Assembly: GCA_029224185.1 (NCBI GenBank)
Contig: CM055199.1
Coordinates: 13,111,089-13,175,088, forward strand
Length of the DNA: 64,000 nucleotides
From: Karalla daura
Lineage: Eukaryota; Chordata; Actinopteri; Chaetodontiformes; Leiognathidae
Reading direction: 5' to 3'
Position numbers and translations under genes: made by a program. Shown in pieces: positions 45,295 to 56,639 of this stretch (positions are counted from its first letter, which is position 1; each line of letters begins with the position of its first letter). The notes under the pieces were generated by a model. That model was not told the origin of the DNA and did no database searches. It saw only the letters and a program-made list of their open reading frames with translations.

Positions 45295-45970
45295 CGATAG
45301 CTCTTCCTCCACCTCCACCTCGCTCCCATCCTCCGCTCATCCAGACCGCTCCGTCACAAACCCTTCAGGGCCCTGAGCTCGCTGACGAAATTAGAAACCT
45401 CCCGCACGTTGGCTGCTCCTGCTGCTCTACCAAAACCCACCCCCCCCACACACACACCCACCCCCCAAATTCAAAAGATTGGTGGGCCTCTATCGTCTTA
45501 GCGATCTGCTCCCTGTTGAATAAGCAATGGAGCGTTCCCACTTCACTTGTCCACGCCAGGCTGGCCTGAGCGACCCGTCCCTCCCTTGCTCCCCCGCCAT
45601 CATCCCCTCCCCTAACCCCTGTTTCCATCTCCACAGATTGACCCCCCACCCCCCACCACCACCTCCTCCTCCTCCTACCTCCCTCCACCACCAACCCGCA
45701 CCCCCCCCACACACACGGCCCTCGCTCTCAGCCGACATGGACACACAAAAGAAGGCTTCGGCTTAGTGGCCTTGTGATGGATGCATTTTCATAGGCCAAT
45801 CTCTGTTATCTTGGAGAAACAGGTCTCAGCCTCCATTCTCTCAGGGCTTTACAGTTCTCTCTCTGCCACTCACCCCGCCCACCCCTTTCCTTCATTTTTT
45901 TTCCCCTGTGTCCCTCCATCCCTCCATCCTCCTCCACCATTTTCCGAAGGTCACTCATTAATACTCCTGA
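45295..45970. repeat. C-rich, strand-asymmetric low-complexity region
   Basis: About 670 bp with strong pyrimidine bias on the plus strand. It includes C and CA runs at 45435-45467 and CCACCACC / CCTCCT arrays at 45640-45716. Overlapping frames translate to poly-Pro or poly-Gly and are not genes. Confidence 0.85.
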
Positions 45971-46179
45971 GCATTGATGCTGACCTCGTGACCCTGAGCT
46001 TGAAAGCCCGGCTCTCCCATATTGAGCATCCAAGCCGTTGTCCCAGCATTCTCACCCAGGACTGAGTGCCGCAGCTTGGACCCCCCCAAGGTCAAGGACT
46101 GGCTGACATCGGGCCCCAAAACAATGGGAGGCCCTTCCTCTACGCATCCCCACGGACACCCCCCGGGTAGCCCCTCTTT

Positions 46180-46505
46180 AGATTGATTGGCTATGCAGCA
46201 ACATCTCCAAGTCAATCAATTTCATTCATTTAATTCAGATGAGTCAAACTTGAGAATTTATCCACGGATTTCAATTTCTCCCAGAAAATAGAAAATCTTT
46301 CATGTAATGGTTTTGTCAATCTCAATCCGAGTGCAAACGAGGATTCTCTTTTCCGTGGCTCTTATCAAATGTTGCACTTCATTATCTTTAAATTTACACT
46401 TAAGGAAAATTGGACGGCACTCCATTCCCCAGTCTGTTTAATGAATTTATCTCATTCCTCTTCCACTGTGCACCAACCTATTTATTCATTTGTAAATGAT
46501 CGAAA
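46180..46505. promoter_or_regulatory. candidate regulatory element
   Basis: AAGTCAATCAATTTC near 46210, TTTAATTCAG near 46231, CATGTAATGG near 46302, TTGTCAATCTCAATCC near 46313 and GTTTAATGAATTTATC near 46436. Repeat-free for over 300 bp. Confidence 0.43.
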
Positions 46506-47279
46506 GTAAGGAAGGTGCAAATCATATGCAAAGCTTGTGACAGACAGCCTCCCCATCACGTCAGGTTATTTACAGAGTACTGCAGCAGTATACTTCTAAG
46601 AAAGGCAAAACTTCCTTCCTTTATGTTCACAATGTAGCAACCTTGATGCACCCTCAAACAGGAATAGTGGTGTTAAAAATCCCTCCACAATAAGCTCCTT
46701 CGTTTTCTGCTCACTCTGCAGTTTGCAGCCTCCTCATTTCCCAGCCGCAGAGTTTCACTGGGCCTTGATGTATCGTATATCTCTCTGTTTTTCCTGCGTG
46801 GCTCTTTTTGGGCCTGAGGTCAGAGGGTGAAATAAAGCAGACCCCATTTTGAAGCTGACAGGGTCTCCAAAGCCTGAACCCGAGGGCAGTCCCCCCAGCC
46901 CCGGCCTGACAGAGGCCGAGTCCGACAAAGGTGCAGTTTGTTACCAGCTTCTGAAGGAAAAAAAAAAAAAAGAAACACAACAGGGAGGGTTATTTGGTGT
47001 TCCTTTGACCCTTTAAGCCCTCTGAGATGAAAAGGCTTTCAATTTTTACCAGACGAGGAAGACCACTTCAGCACAGAACACCAGTATAGGCTTCAAAGCT
47101 CAGCAGAAATTTTAATCAGAGACAAATTACTGTATATTGTGTGATGTACTGTGCTCCATCGCCGCAGCCTGAGGGGGCAAAGGGGCAACAACAGCACAGC
47201 GTTACATAAACGAGAAATGGCGGAGCATCCTCGCAGGCAGTGACCACAGAAGCTGGCGTGGTCACTGTCTTTTTACACA
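46506..47279. other. non-coding spacer
   Basis: A(14) at 46958-46971. Frames at 46711-46980 and 47116-47337 on the minus strand show no domain. Nothing else is identified. Confidence 0.55.
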
Positions 47280-48080
47280 CATCATGAAAATCCATGGCTC
47301 GAGATAAAAGCCTGATGGACTTGCATGTATCTGCCATCTTAAATCATGCAAGCTGAAGGCAAATATCAATAGCCCAACGCTGCTTAAAACAGCATTCTGC
47401 CTAATAAAAACATATCTATCATTTACAACACAAGGGTAAGAGAAGAAGCCCATGAGTGCGCCGTGCCTTATGCCATTTACTAAACATTTTATCAAATTTT
47501 CCGAAGCCTGCTTAATATTTAAAGCTTCGGTCATGCAGCCTAATGGTGCAGGGCAGGAATAAGCTATTCAGGGGTCAATTGTTTTATTAAGATTAATGAG
47601 GGGGAGCAAGAGGGTACGTCATATCTGTACTGCTTTCCCTCTTTCTCTGAGCGCCAGTAAGGCATATTAAAAGGAGTGAGTAAGGTTTGCCACTTAGCTT
47701 ATCTACGTAAGTGGCTTATGGATGTATTTGTCCAGGACATCCAAGGTAAATTTTTTCATCAATTCATTTTTCAACGAGTGATGAACTTACTTCCCCCACT
47801 GAATATATCAAGGAAGGATTCAATTCTCTGCTACAGGGCTCAGATCTTCAAGTGTGTTACATTACCACAGGGGGAAATAAAACTAAAAAATAGATTTTCT
47901 GATGGCCTTACATTGCGTAATTCTTTAAATCTGCTGACAAGTTTTGCCGGATACCACTGCATTATTTTAATTATTATGTTGAATTGAGGCGCTGTTGCTT
48001 TTGCATCGATTCTTGCAATTCTATTAACTTTAGGCGACACCATAAATACTGAACAAAAAAAAAGCTTTGATTGCATCTGG
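47280..48080. promoter_or_regulatory. candidate regulatory element cluster
   Basis: Eight hundred bases without a microsatellite. Cores include GCTTAATATTTAAAGC (a near-palindrome, 47510-47525), ATTAAGATTAATGAGG near 47585, ATTTTAATTATTATG near 47964 and GCATCGATTC near 48002. A 103-codon plus frame (47676-47987) and a 90-codon minus frame (47262-47534) are unrecognised. The best-looking long block in the 40-50 kb part. Confidence 0.45.
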
Positions 48081-48675
48081 CATCATTTGTTTCATACAAC
48101 TGTCCATTTGTCTCCTAAATCAGATAACACGAAAACTGTTTACACCACAGAAATACATTGGCTGCTCTAGAAATAAAGCAATGAATACCGGTCCTCTTTA
48201 ATCAACCTGGCGATGCAAACTCAATCCCAAACCGTCTCTCATGGACTGCCGCATCTTTTGTCCAAAAAAATGCCTAATCTGACGCATCAGGAAAAGGAAC
48301 AGATGGAAGTGGAGAGTGGGCGGGGACAGCTGAGAGCTAGTGTGCGTTTTCCTCTGTCAGCCAGAACCCCCAGACCACGCGGATGTCATTGTTATAATTG
48401 CTTTGACACTTTGAAGTTGGCACTAATCCTGTTTGGACAGTGACTTAAACTGTATGGTGGGAGGGGACACACTGGTTGGCCACCAGTACAGCTGTCCCTA
48501 CAGGCCAGGGCAACATCTGTTTGTACCGCCTGTGATAGCAGTGTAAATGAGAGACTGGGACCTATCATAGCAGCAGTTTAAACAGTCCTATGTGAAGAAG
48601 ACAGATTTGTTTCGCTGTATAGGGGGGCGTTTAACAACCAGGGCCAAAACTACGTTGAGAGCAGAGTTTGAGTGA
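48081..48675. other. non-coding spacer
   Basis: No feature recognised apart from an unassigned frame at 48213-48443. Confidence 0.55.
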
Positions 48676-49121
48676 TGCAGTCCGTGTTGGTTGGATGGTG
48701 GAGAAAGAAAAAAAAACCTCTTTACATGTTACATGATTCAAATCCCTGACTCAACCCACAAGAGCAGAAGTGTTTCAAAAAAGGGGAGATGCTGTTAAAG
48801 TGCGTTGTCTCTTTTTCTCACTGATCTAATGTGATACGACTCTGAAAATGTTTTGGGCTGAAGCAGAATGACAGGACCTCTTGTGAGAAGATTTTAATGC
48901 ATCTGCAAACACGTGTAGGGATTATACCAACATTGGGGTGAAAACATAAGCTTTGTGAAGCTGCTGTGAGATGATTTACATGACGGCCTATAGCTCTACG
49001 TAGAATATACCAAGAATGCACGCCACTGTAATTAATTAATTTACAAACCAAAAACAGTAGATTAGGGGGAAATTTAAGTATTGCAACAGGGATAGAGCTG
49101 CAGTCCATGTTGGTTGGATGG
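48676..49121. repeat. 23-bp direct repeat pair, 423 bp apart
   Basis: TGCAGTCCRTGTTGGTTGG plus ATGG occurs at 48676-48698 and 49099-49121 with one mismatch. Weak similarity continues for about 40 bp after each copy. It may be a decayed mobile element or a local duplication. The minus frame at 48818-49279 lies between and over the second copy and is not recognisable. Confidence 0.6.
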
Positions 49122-49998
49122 CAGGCTTGGAAAACAAAGATGTCACATGACAGCAGGTCCAGAGGGGTCATTTCATTTCCACTGGACTGCCCTTTTTTTT
49201 CTTTAGGCAGAGCATAATGTGAACAGTGTTTTAGAGGGCCATCTTCAACCACCATCTTCACAACATGCAAGCCTTTCATGTGTCTGTCTCTCCCGCCGCC
49301 TCAGCCCCTCCATCCTCTCCAGCACGCCTGCATGCACCCTGACACGTTGACAAGCCGGGAGCGAGTCGATGTTGTGGTTGACCCGCGAGGCCAGGCCGGA
49401 GAGGCTCAGCTCGCAGAGTGAGAGGTAGACAACAAAGTGCAGTGAACTAAAATGCCCCGAGCCAACCTTTTAGCCCTGGTCAACATCTGCAAGTCGTCGG
49501 GGTTGGATGAGAGGTGGAAGTGGACTCGAGCCCGGGCTGCCCAGACCACAACAGCTGCTTTACAGACCAGGTCACGTTAGCGCTGGCTGCCCTACATCGA
49601 ACTGCCTCACTGATAACGTACTACATTAGAGGAGGCCAACAGTAAACCATTAGAAAGGTATGCACAGGGGGGAAGGATCACACTGAAGAGTGGACGTCGA
49701 GGAAGGATTTCACCATTACTGTTCTGTATGTACAAACCCTCTGTGGCTTGTCGACTTTCTCCTTTGCTCCTTTTGTCTCTTAGCATTAGATCAAAAGACA
49801 TAGTAGTAGTGATCAGTTGTGGTCTGCTGCAAAATCAATACATTTGGGACTAAAGATTCAAGACACTTTGTGTGAGTATAAAAGATAAAACGTCAAAGTA
49901 TTGCAAAACTGTAATAGCAGTCAAAAGTGAAAAGATGCATGCAACAAATGAGGCATCTGCTCCTTTTATTGGATTAAAATCAAGCTGATTGGCCTGAA
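49122..49998. other. non-coding spacer
   Basis: T(9) near 49193. A mildly CpG-rich patch lies at 49345-49400. No gene or mobile element. Confidence 0.57.
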
Positions 49999-50162
49999 GG
50001 CAACATGGTGGATTGGTGAAAAGCACTGCAGGATGGACCCTGGTTCATATGGCCTTCTTGTGTGGAGTTTGCACGTTTTCCCCATGTCTTTTTCCCACAG
50101 TGCAAAAGCAGTCATGAGTGGAGACTAAAAAAGTGGCCCTAGGTGTAAATGTGACAGTGACA

Positions 50163-50194
<32 letters not shown>

Positions 50195-50267
50195 ATCCTG
50201 TGATGCACTGGCAACTGGTCCATGGTGTATTCTCTGCAAAGGGTAAAATAATGGATGGTTGGACCAA
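49999..50267 (+). mobile_element. degenerate fish SINE with internal GT array
   Basis: Plus-strand copy of the SINE type at 13300-13545. The head reads 'ggcaacatggtggattggtg'. It is followed by 'tgtgtggagtttgcacg' (50059-50075), 'ttccccatgtc' and 'cccacagtgcaaaag', then an L2-like body ('tgatgcactggcaactggtc' at 50201-50220). The microsatellite (GT)n at 50163-50195 has grown inside it. Confidence 0.78.
50163..50195. repeat. (GT)n microsatellite within SINE
   Basis: GT array with one TT interruption. Confidence 0.95.
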
Positions 50268-50939
50268 AGTTTTAAAGTTTTAACTGGAACCACAGAAGAT
50301 AAAAAGATGAGCAACGATATCTTAACATAACAGCCAGTTATTAACAGTGTTTGTATTCTTCAACTGATCACTAATTGAGGTGATTCTTTGCTTTGCTCGT
50401 CTGGAATCTGGAACAACAGACTTCTGGCGGCCAATTATTGTTCAGCAGCTGTAAACGATGTCAAGCCTCAGGAACCGTTTGCAGACCAGACTCACAAACC
50501 GCTGTCGTGAAATACAACCGGTGTCAAGAAACACAACAGCAACCCCAGTAATGGCTAAAACGAAACCAGCACAAAGAAGGCAATTACTATAACATCAGCC
50601 ACCAGCCACGTTCTGAGCACAGAGTTCAAAAGTAATATTATCAGTAACACATTACTCCACACGGGCAGTGACACTGGTGTGTAAATTATCGCTTTCAAAC
50701 ACATGGAAGTGGGAATATCTTCTTTATTATGTGATATTACCTGACAAGTGTGTGGAATAGGTGGTGATATATTGACTGAATGACCATTTCGGCAGAAAAA
50801 CAAAGCACAGTTTGGACTATTTCTTTCAGAGAAAACTGTTTTTGAACATATTATAGAGACTAAAACGAAGCCTAGCCCAACCCTCCTTTTTTTTATGCTC
50901 AAATGTTCATTCTGGGACTCACAGTGCATGTCTCTAACA
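50268..50939. other. non-coding spacer
   Basis: The 124-codon minus frame at 50555-50929 is hydrophobic at one end but has no family resemblance. Nothing else is seen. Confidence 0.55.
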
Positions 50940-51110
50940 CCAATCCTGGCTGCTGTTTACCACAGACATTTGGCTTTCCAAAGATTATTGAGGAAAACAA
51001 TAAACCCGCGCTCGGCTCGGGATAATATGTAAATGATCAATATTCCTAATTGCAGAGAGGAATGATTGCCATGATTATGTTGACTCTCTAATGAGTCCAC
51101 CTGTTGGCAT
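50940..51110. promoter_or_regulatory. candidate regulatory element
   Basis: CAAAGATTATTG near 50980, a CpG-containing CCGCGCTCGGCTCGGG near 51006, GATAATATGTAAATGATCAATATTC around 51022 (POU/homeodomain-like), CCTAATTGCAG near 51047 and CTCTAATGAG near 51087. Confidence 0.43.
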
Positions 51111-51737
51111 CACGCAGAAAACAATTTTCCACTTCAAGAAACATAGCGTATGTAAACTCTCATAAAATGTAAAACCAGTGGAAGGTCTGCTGTGCACTGG
51201 CAGCTGCAGCCTGAAATTATGCAGCATCCGGCGATAACTCGAACACCAATCTGACAAAACAGCGCCCTTCCTTTAAAGAAACAGGACGCTTCTTTTATTC
51301 ACAAAAAGAAAAGTTGCAGAGCAGCGCCTGAAGCAGGCATTTCTATCACTGCGAATTACTGAAATTTTAAACGCAGCCTCAAACTGAGACATCCAAACTG
51401 AAGTAACTGATGCTGTATTTATTAGATATGTTTGGAGGACTGTTGGGAGTGTGGAAACTTGTGAAGTCTGATACTTGGTTTATAAGGTCTGTGGAGCATC
51501 GGTTTCCAGGAAAACAAAATATACAATATTATGCACTGGGTGCAGCCCCACTGCTCACTTCAAAGGCTTGTCCTGAAATTCAGGAGGACAGTTATTGATC
51601 CAATCCCTCGATGAATTGGGAATTGATAACTGGACACTTCAGAATGCACTTTTATGTCTTCTCACTTTGAAGCTCTCCACTCCCCATGTTTCTGAGGGAA
51701 TGTTATTCCACGCAAGCACCTTTTAAATGTTTGAAAG
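51111..51737. other. non-coding spacer
   Basis: Frames at 51075-51257 (-) and 51410-51598 (+) are unrecognised. No repeat family seen. Confidence 0.55.
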
Positions 51738-51870
51738 CCACGCGGCTCCTCGGTTTCACCCATCGTCTCCGAGCCCCGTCTCTCCGGGCTCTCACGAGGC
51801 GCGCTGGGGATCCGCGCTCCAAGCGTAAATGTAAATTAGTGTCGGGCGCGACAAAGGGCACCTCTTTTCT
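51738..51870. promoter_or_regulatory. CpG-rich segment
   Basis: About 17 CpGs in 130-160 bp (GGCGCGCTGG near 51799, CCGCGCTCC near 51812, GTCGGGCGCGAC near 51841). It may be an orphan CpG island or promoter. No transcript evidence. Confidence 0.45.
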
Positions 51871-52706
51871 CTCATTTCGAATGAAGCTAAACAGGTTCCA
51901 GGGCAGGTCAGGTGTAGTGAAAGGAGGACCCCGGCCTCTCGCGTCTCCTCCGTTTATTGTCCCGCACTCGCTGCCAAACCATCATTCTCAATATCCCACT
52001 GGGGCCTCTCTAACCCTCAACATCTGTCCCACTTTACCACTGCGATGGTGGAGAGTCGGCTAGCATGACGGGCACGCGGCGCAGAGTGCTGCGTTCAGAA
52101 ACTGCTTCCAGACATCTCAAAGAGCTGTCATCTGTAATTTAACGCATTTACCCGTTCAATTTATTTGTCTGCAATTTAGCACAACTAATCACAGGTGTGT
52201 TTGCACTATCTCTGTGAGAATATTTATATGGATAAAACGCGCACGAAACAAAAGGCACCGTTTGTTAGCAGCTGAACATTTATAATTACAAAAGTTGTTT
52301 TCAATCCATCTTGTCCGGGGAAAACAACATTTATTCTGGCTGTCATTGTCAAACACTGCTTTTTTGTTGTGAAATGACACACTTTTCGCAGCTAGGGGTC
52401 AATTTGAATAGCCTTTACACAGCTGAGAATACCAGCCGTGAGGGGACGTGAGGGGAAACGCCCATGCTGGATGTGCAACACAGTGGTGCCATGTACGAGA
52501 TCATAAACTCATGTAAGTCAAAAACAGGATGCTATATATTTTGTGAAGGATGTTTGGGGCAGCTAGAACATTATAATTGCGTGCCAGTTTTCCCTTTGGG
52601 AGAAAATACCTCTCCCCATATGTGGCAGTGATAAAGTATAGGTTTCTCCTGTCTGGCAAGAAAGGTATATCTGCCCTCTAACTAGACAAGGGGGAGCAGA
52701 GTAGTG

Positions 52707-52708
<2 letters not shown>
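51871..52708. other. non-coding spacer
   Basis: Short CpG-rich knot at 52068-52092. An AT-rich stretch at 52130-52205 (CTGTAATTTAACGC, AACTAATCACAGG) may be a weak element. Confidence 0.52.

Positions 52709-52799
<91 letters not shown>
52709..52799. repeat. (GA)45 microsatellite
   Basis: Uninterrupted 91-bp GA array, the longest in the window; triplex (H-DNA) prone. A second GA array lies at 52853-52892. Confidence 0.97.
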
Positions 52800-52803
<4 letters not shown>

Positions 52804-52811
52804 TATATAAG
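52804..52811 (+). promoter_or_regulatory. TATA-box match next to GA array
   Basis: TATATAAG fits the TATAWAAG consensus exactly and begins five bases after the GA array. A start site would be expected near 52835. A plus-strand frame follows at 52929-53342 with internal ATG at 53013, but it runs into CA repeats and is not recognised. Confidence 0.3.
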
Positions 52812-53123
52812 GGCTGCTAGAGACATACGAGAAAAGGGAAAGTGAGGGGGGAAAGAGAGAGACAGAGAGAGAGAGAGAGAGAGGGAGGGAGGCTCTGTCT
52901 GTACACTTAGTGAGTCGGTGGTGATTGCATGAGGGACAGGAGGGAGCTCCGTTTAAACCCGGAGCTGCAGAATAAAAAGCAGCTTTGGTTTGTCAGTTTT
53001 CTGACTAGCGTCATGAACCGGGAGATGCCCATGGCTGCTCGTTCTACTTCAACGCAGTTCGATACCTGCCATCCTTACTCTTCGACTAGTCAAAAAAAAA
53101 ACAGGAATACACACGGGCAAGCG

Positions 53124-53161
53124 TGCACACGCACACAACACATACACACACAGACACACAC
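53124..53161. repeat. CA-rich tract
   Basis: Interrupted CA array; a shorter one lies at 53383-53402. Confidence 0.92.
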
Positions 53162-54150
53162 CCAGGGTCCCTCTGGTGTGTTTGTGTTTCTGTTTGTGAG
53201 CATTTGTTCCGAATCAGGCACCTGGCATCTTTTGGGAGAGCAGGCTCCACCAATGAGGCCCCCTGGACTGTCATATGTCTGGATGCGGCCCAATACCCAT
53301 CACGGAGAACTGATCAAAAGCAAAGGAAAGCACAACCCTTGAACTTCACAGCCCAATATGCATCCCTGTTGCTTATTATATTCACACACAAACACACACA
53401 CAGGAACTCACAGCGTGCGACCATATGAATATCTCTCCGCTGATTAAATATTCAAGAAGGTTTCTCTCTCTCTTTTTTTTCCCCCTCTCATGTTTTTGGT
53501 TAGAATTGAAATTCACTGCAGGTTAAATTGGACCCTCACTCCAGACTGCTGTAATACCCCATAGTAGGTATAATCAAAGTAATTACAACAACACACAGGT
53601 GTTCCATGCCGCACACCACTGAGCACAGCGCACGTCAGTGACAGTGGATGGAGTAAACATCTCTGTAAAAACAGACAAGATAAAAAAAAAGAAAACAGGA
53701 ATTCAAATCAAGTGTCATTACGGCCATTTTATCGACACGCAAACAAATGGCATTTTTTTTTGTCATCTGCTACTTAACATGGACATTTTATGCTCCGTCT
53801 GTTCGCGTTGCTTTGCTTCCACTTTTCAATTATGATAATCTAAATCTGGTGGAGTGAATTATGGAGGGAAGACATGATTTTTTAAGCTCTACAGCAGAGA
53901 AAAATGAGAGGGACTTACAGTATCATCAACGTCGATAAGCTCTCTCGCATGGAAATCCCTGACTAGTGCTTTCATAATGAAGGTGTTTTCGGACCAATCA
54001 AGTGGCCATAAACACAGTTGGGCTGTTAAAAACACGGCATATATTTTACTAGTTGGTACTCTATCGGGTTCAGAACGGAGCGGGGACGAGAAGTAGCAAC
54101 ACAGTCGCATTAAAAACTCCCCATCTGCATCCTCAAAGTCTCATCTCGGC

Positions 54151-54272
54151 TAGAGAGAGAGAGAGAGAAAATGGGGAGGAAAAAAGAAGGCGAGAGAACG
54201 TAAAAGGAGGGGTGGATGAGAAGGGGAGGGGGGGTTAAAGAAAAGAGAGGGAGAGAGAGAGAGAGAAAGAAG
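54151..54272. repeat. purine-rich GA low-complexity tract
   Basis: GA arrays at 54151-54168 and 54246-54266 joined by an A/G-only rich stretch. Confidence 0.92.
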
Positions 54273-54538
54273 GTGCAATTACCAAGAGCGTAGTCTGAGG
54301 GATCAACTTCACTTCAAAGAAGCCGGGCCCCGCGTCCCATGCTCCACACAGCCCCAAGTACCAGTGTTGTGAGAGTAGGTAAACATGAGCAGATCACAGG
54401 ACTGTTAATAGCAGCCAGATCTGAAGAGGTCTCCACCTTGTGCCTTCCTGCCTGCCTCTTAGATTCACAGACAAGCCCTTGCCTGGAAGGAACAGACTCA
54501 CCCTGCACACTCAGCTACTTAGAGTATATGTGTGTGTG

Positions 54539-54595
54539 CGAGAGAGGGGGAGAGAGAGAAATAGATAGATAGAGAGAGTGAGAGAGAGAGAAAGA
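54539..54595. repeat. GA / GATA simple repeat
   Basis: GA dinucleotides with a short AGAT run (54561-54573). Confidence 0.92.
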
Positions 54596-55254
54596 ACTCG
54601 TGAGCATTATCCCAACAGCTTTTTTCATTGTAATTGAACAGCATAGGCACACATGCTGGAACCTTTTAAGCCCTCACAGCATGCAAAACCAACAGCTGCT
54701 GTGCAAAAACCCCAACGCTCCAACACCGTGTTGGGTTTCTCTTTCAGCAGTCGCCGGGAGAGGCCGCACCTACGAGCGCGCACGCCGCCGCTGAGTTATT
54801 ACAGCGTTCACTTCGAGACTTATTACCAAGAATTATCTTGTTCCAGTATGCGGCCGACTCAGTGAGTGCGTTTTCATTCATCTTTTTCCTGACAACGAAA
54901 AAAGATGCTCTGCACCCGGGTCCTCCCTGCCTCCCTCCCTCCCTCCTTCTCTCCCGGAGACTGTACCAATCCGGGCCAGTGTGTACTGTATGTGAAGTGC
55001 ATTTAACGCCCACTAATCTGTCATCACTGGATAAATACGATAACGACAGCAGAGATTCCCCAGAAGGTATCACGGGTCTGTCGGCTAAACAGGATTAAAC
55101 GTTGGGCTTTACACAATGCAAAGAGTGAAAGGGCACTACCTTTCAAGGCTAGGACAGAAGTTGACCCCCTCCAACGCTAACATTCAGCACCAATGACTGC
55201 TTTGCATTTCCCTGTATAACTGGGATGGAAAGGTGGCACCCTCCATAGGCTATT

Positions 55255-55505
55255 TTCAGTCACGTGACCTGGGATCAAACCCCCGTGTCAGGACACATTC
55301 ATCCTGTTGAAGTGTCATTGAACAAGACACTGGGTCCCTGCTGTCTCCGGGCGAGGCGGGGTGTGTGTGTGAGTGTGTGTGTGGGGGGGGGGGTTCATGC
55401 TGTATCTGACCCCGCACTCTGACCTCCTCATTGGGATGAAGCCAAAAAAAAGGGAGCGAGGGAGAGAGAGACTTTCCCTTGGGGGATCAATAAAGAATTA
55501 AATTA
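55255..55505 (+). mobile_element. degenerate SINE with GATCAATAAAG tail
   Basis: A tRNA-like B-box remnant lies near 55272 ('gggatcaaacccccg'). Then 'gaagtgtcattgaacaagacactgg' (from 55310) corresponds to the fish SINE core 'gaagtgtccttgggcaagacactga'. A GT plus G11 insert (55361-55393) is followed by a tail 'tgggggatcaataaag' (55479-55494), typical of percomorph SINE/LINE 3' ends. The family is recalled from memory. Confidence 0.62.
55361..55393. repeat. (GT)n plus poly-G
   Basis: GT array followed by an 11-base G run, inside the SINE. Confidence 0.93.
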
Positions 55506-56054
55506 ACATACATGATGTATATCAAAGTAAATCTCAGTGCAGCGTGTCGTCTGCATTGCTAATTCTCTAAGTCTCAATGCACTGTTTGAGGCTTTGGAGC
55601 CACTGACAGCACTGGGTTTTTTTTCTCTTTTTTTTTCCACAGCAGTTGTTTTTGGGAGAGGGATATCGTCTAGAAAGGGTGACATCTGTTGGTCGGGATT
55701 GGGAACTGCAGCTGAGCGGGGTCCTGGTGGACAGGCAGGGGGAGACAGACAGATTGCACTGAGGTGCAGTGCCCTAGAAGAACAGAGCAGAAAACACTTA
55801 AAGAGGCACAGGGGGGGCAAAACTCCCGAGTCATGAACCGAGATGAAAAGATGCCTCCAGGCTAACCTCACAGCTGAAGCGGAATCACCCTGAGTGCTTT
55901 TAGTGTGTCTTTCTCCTCGGATGTCGTTTGTTAAGAGAGTAAACCCCTTCATGCTTGTGTGAAACTTAATTCCCTGGTCTGTCCTTGAGCAGTAAACTCT
56001 CGCCCTCTCTCCGGCAGCTGAGAGTGACCCACAAACAAGCGCGCAGTCCTCCTC
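55506..56054. other. non-coding spacer
   Basis: Covered by the longest frame in the window (184 codons on the minus strand, 55503-56057), whose Ser/Pro/Cys-rich composition argues against a gene. A strong T-rich tract with AG at 55641-55642 resembles an acceptor, but no good donor follows. Confidence 0.5.
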
Positions 56055-56215
56055 CACTCCGCCGACGCCAGATGTTACTTTTCGACCGTGATTTATCGCG
56101 CCATTTAGATAAGGGTAAACAAATAGTCATCACAGTTATAACTGCAAACACCGCTTTTCCGTCTGGCTTATCGCAGGTCACAGCGCTCAAAGTTAGCCAA
56201 CGGTGTGGAGGCAGG
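56055..56215. promoter_or_regulatory. candidate regulatory element
   Basis: CGTGATTTATCGCG near 56088, AGATAAGGGTAAAC near 56107 (GATA-type) and GGCTTATCGCAGG near 56164 (second GATA-type). Repeat-free. Confidence 0.38.
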
Positions 56216-56639
56216 TGGAGGGAGCAGGGTGAAGAAGGGGGTAAGAGGGAAAAAAAGGTAAAATTGTGTTTTTCTCTGAGTCTGTGCATAAACATACAAA
56301 AGTCCTTCTGGCCGCATATACACACAATCTCTCTCTCTCACACACACACACGCACACAGCCCTGAGCCCTGACCTGTAGGAATGTGTGCTCTCTGTGGAG
56401 GACGATTAGCTGGCCAGCCTCTTAGCTCCTCCAACACAGAAACCTCATTGTGATAAAGCCCAGTCAATGTTTGCTGACACACGTTATCTCCCGTCCCCTC
56501 TCTCCCCGGACCTCCAGTCGGATCGAGCTGCCACAGCTCTTTACAACGATTTAGGGAGCCATTTGTTTTTCAAGGAGCTGTTTACACAATGGCCACCTAC
56601 CACACAGGGGACAGAGGCACGGGGACAGGGGGAAGAGAG
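56216..56639. other. non-coding spacer with CT/CA repeat
   Basis: CT then CA array at 56329-56358. No gene supported. Confidence 0.58.
56329..56358. repeat. compound (CT)n-(CA)n microsatellite
   Basis: CT at 56329-56339 continuing as CA to 56358 with one CG interruption. Confidence 0.94.

Larger units (their letters stand above)
43171..46179. other. long non-coding spacer, low-complexity rich
   Basis: No gene supported. Frames at 43441-43891, 43971-44499 and 45365-46215 pass through purine- or C-rich tracts. The sequence at 44930-45020 is AT-rich and could be a weak element. Confidence 0.52.
52812..55254. other. spacer rich in GA and CA simple repeats
   Basis: GA array 52853-52892; CA-rich 53124-53161 and 53383-53402; purine-rich 54151-54272; GA/GATA-rich 54539-54595; CpG-rich patch 54749-54800 preceded by a pyrimidine-rich 'tttctctttcag'. 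No gene supported. The sequence at 53430-53840 is AT-rich, with some TAAT cores. Confidence 0.55.

Noticed and set aside
48818..49279. 153-codon minus-strand frame considered as a DNA-transposon fragment
   Set aside because: No DDE-type motif or terminal inverted repeats could be found; only an unrelated 23-bp direct repeat overlaps it.
55617..55642. Strong splice-acceptor-like tract on the plus strand
   Set aside because: No consensus donor or recognisable exon follows within 200 bp; T-rich slippage run is sufficient explanation.
55503..56057. Longest open frame (184 codons, minus strand)
   Set aside because: Ser/Pro/Cys-rich composition without a domain; part of it is the complement of a T-rich acceptor-like tract. 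It looks like chance openness.
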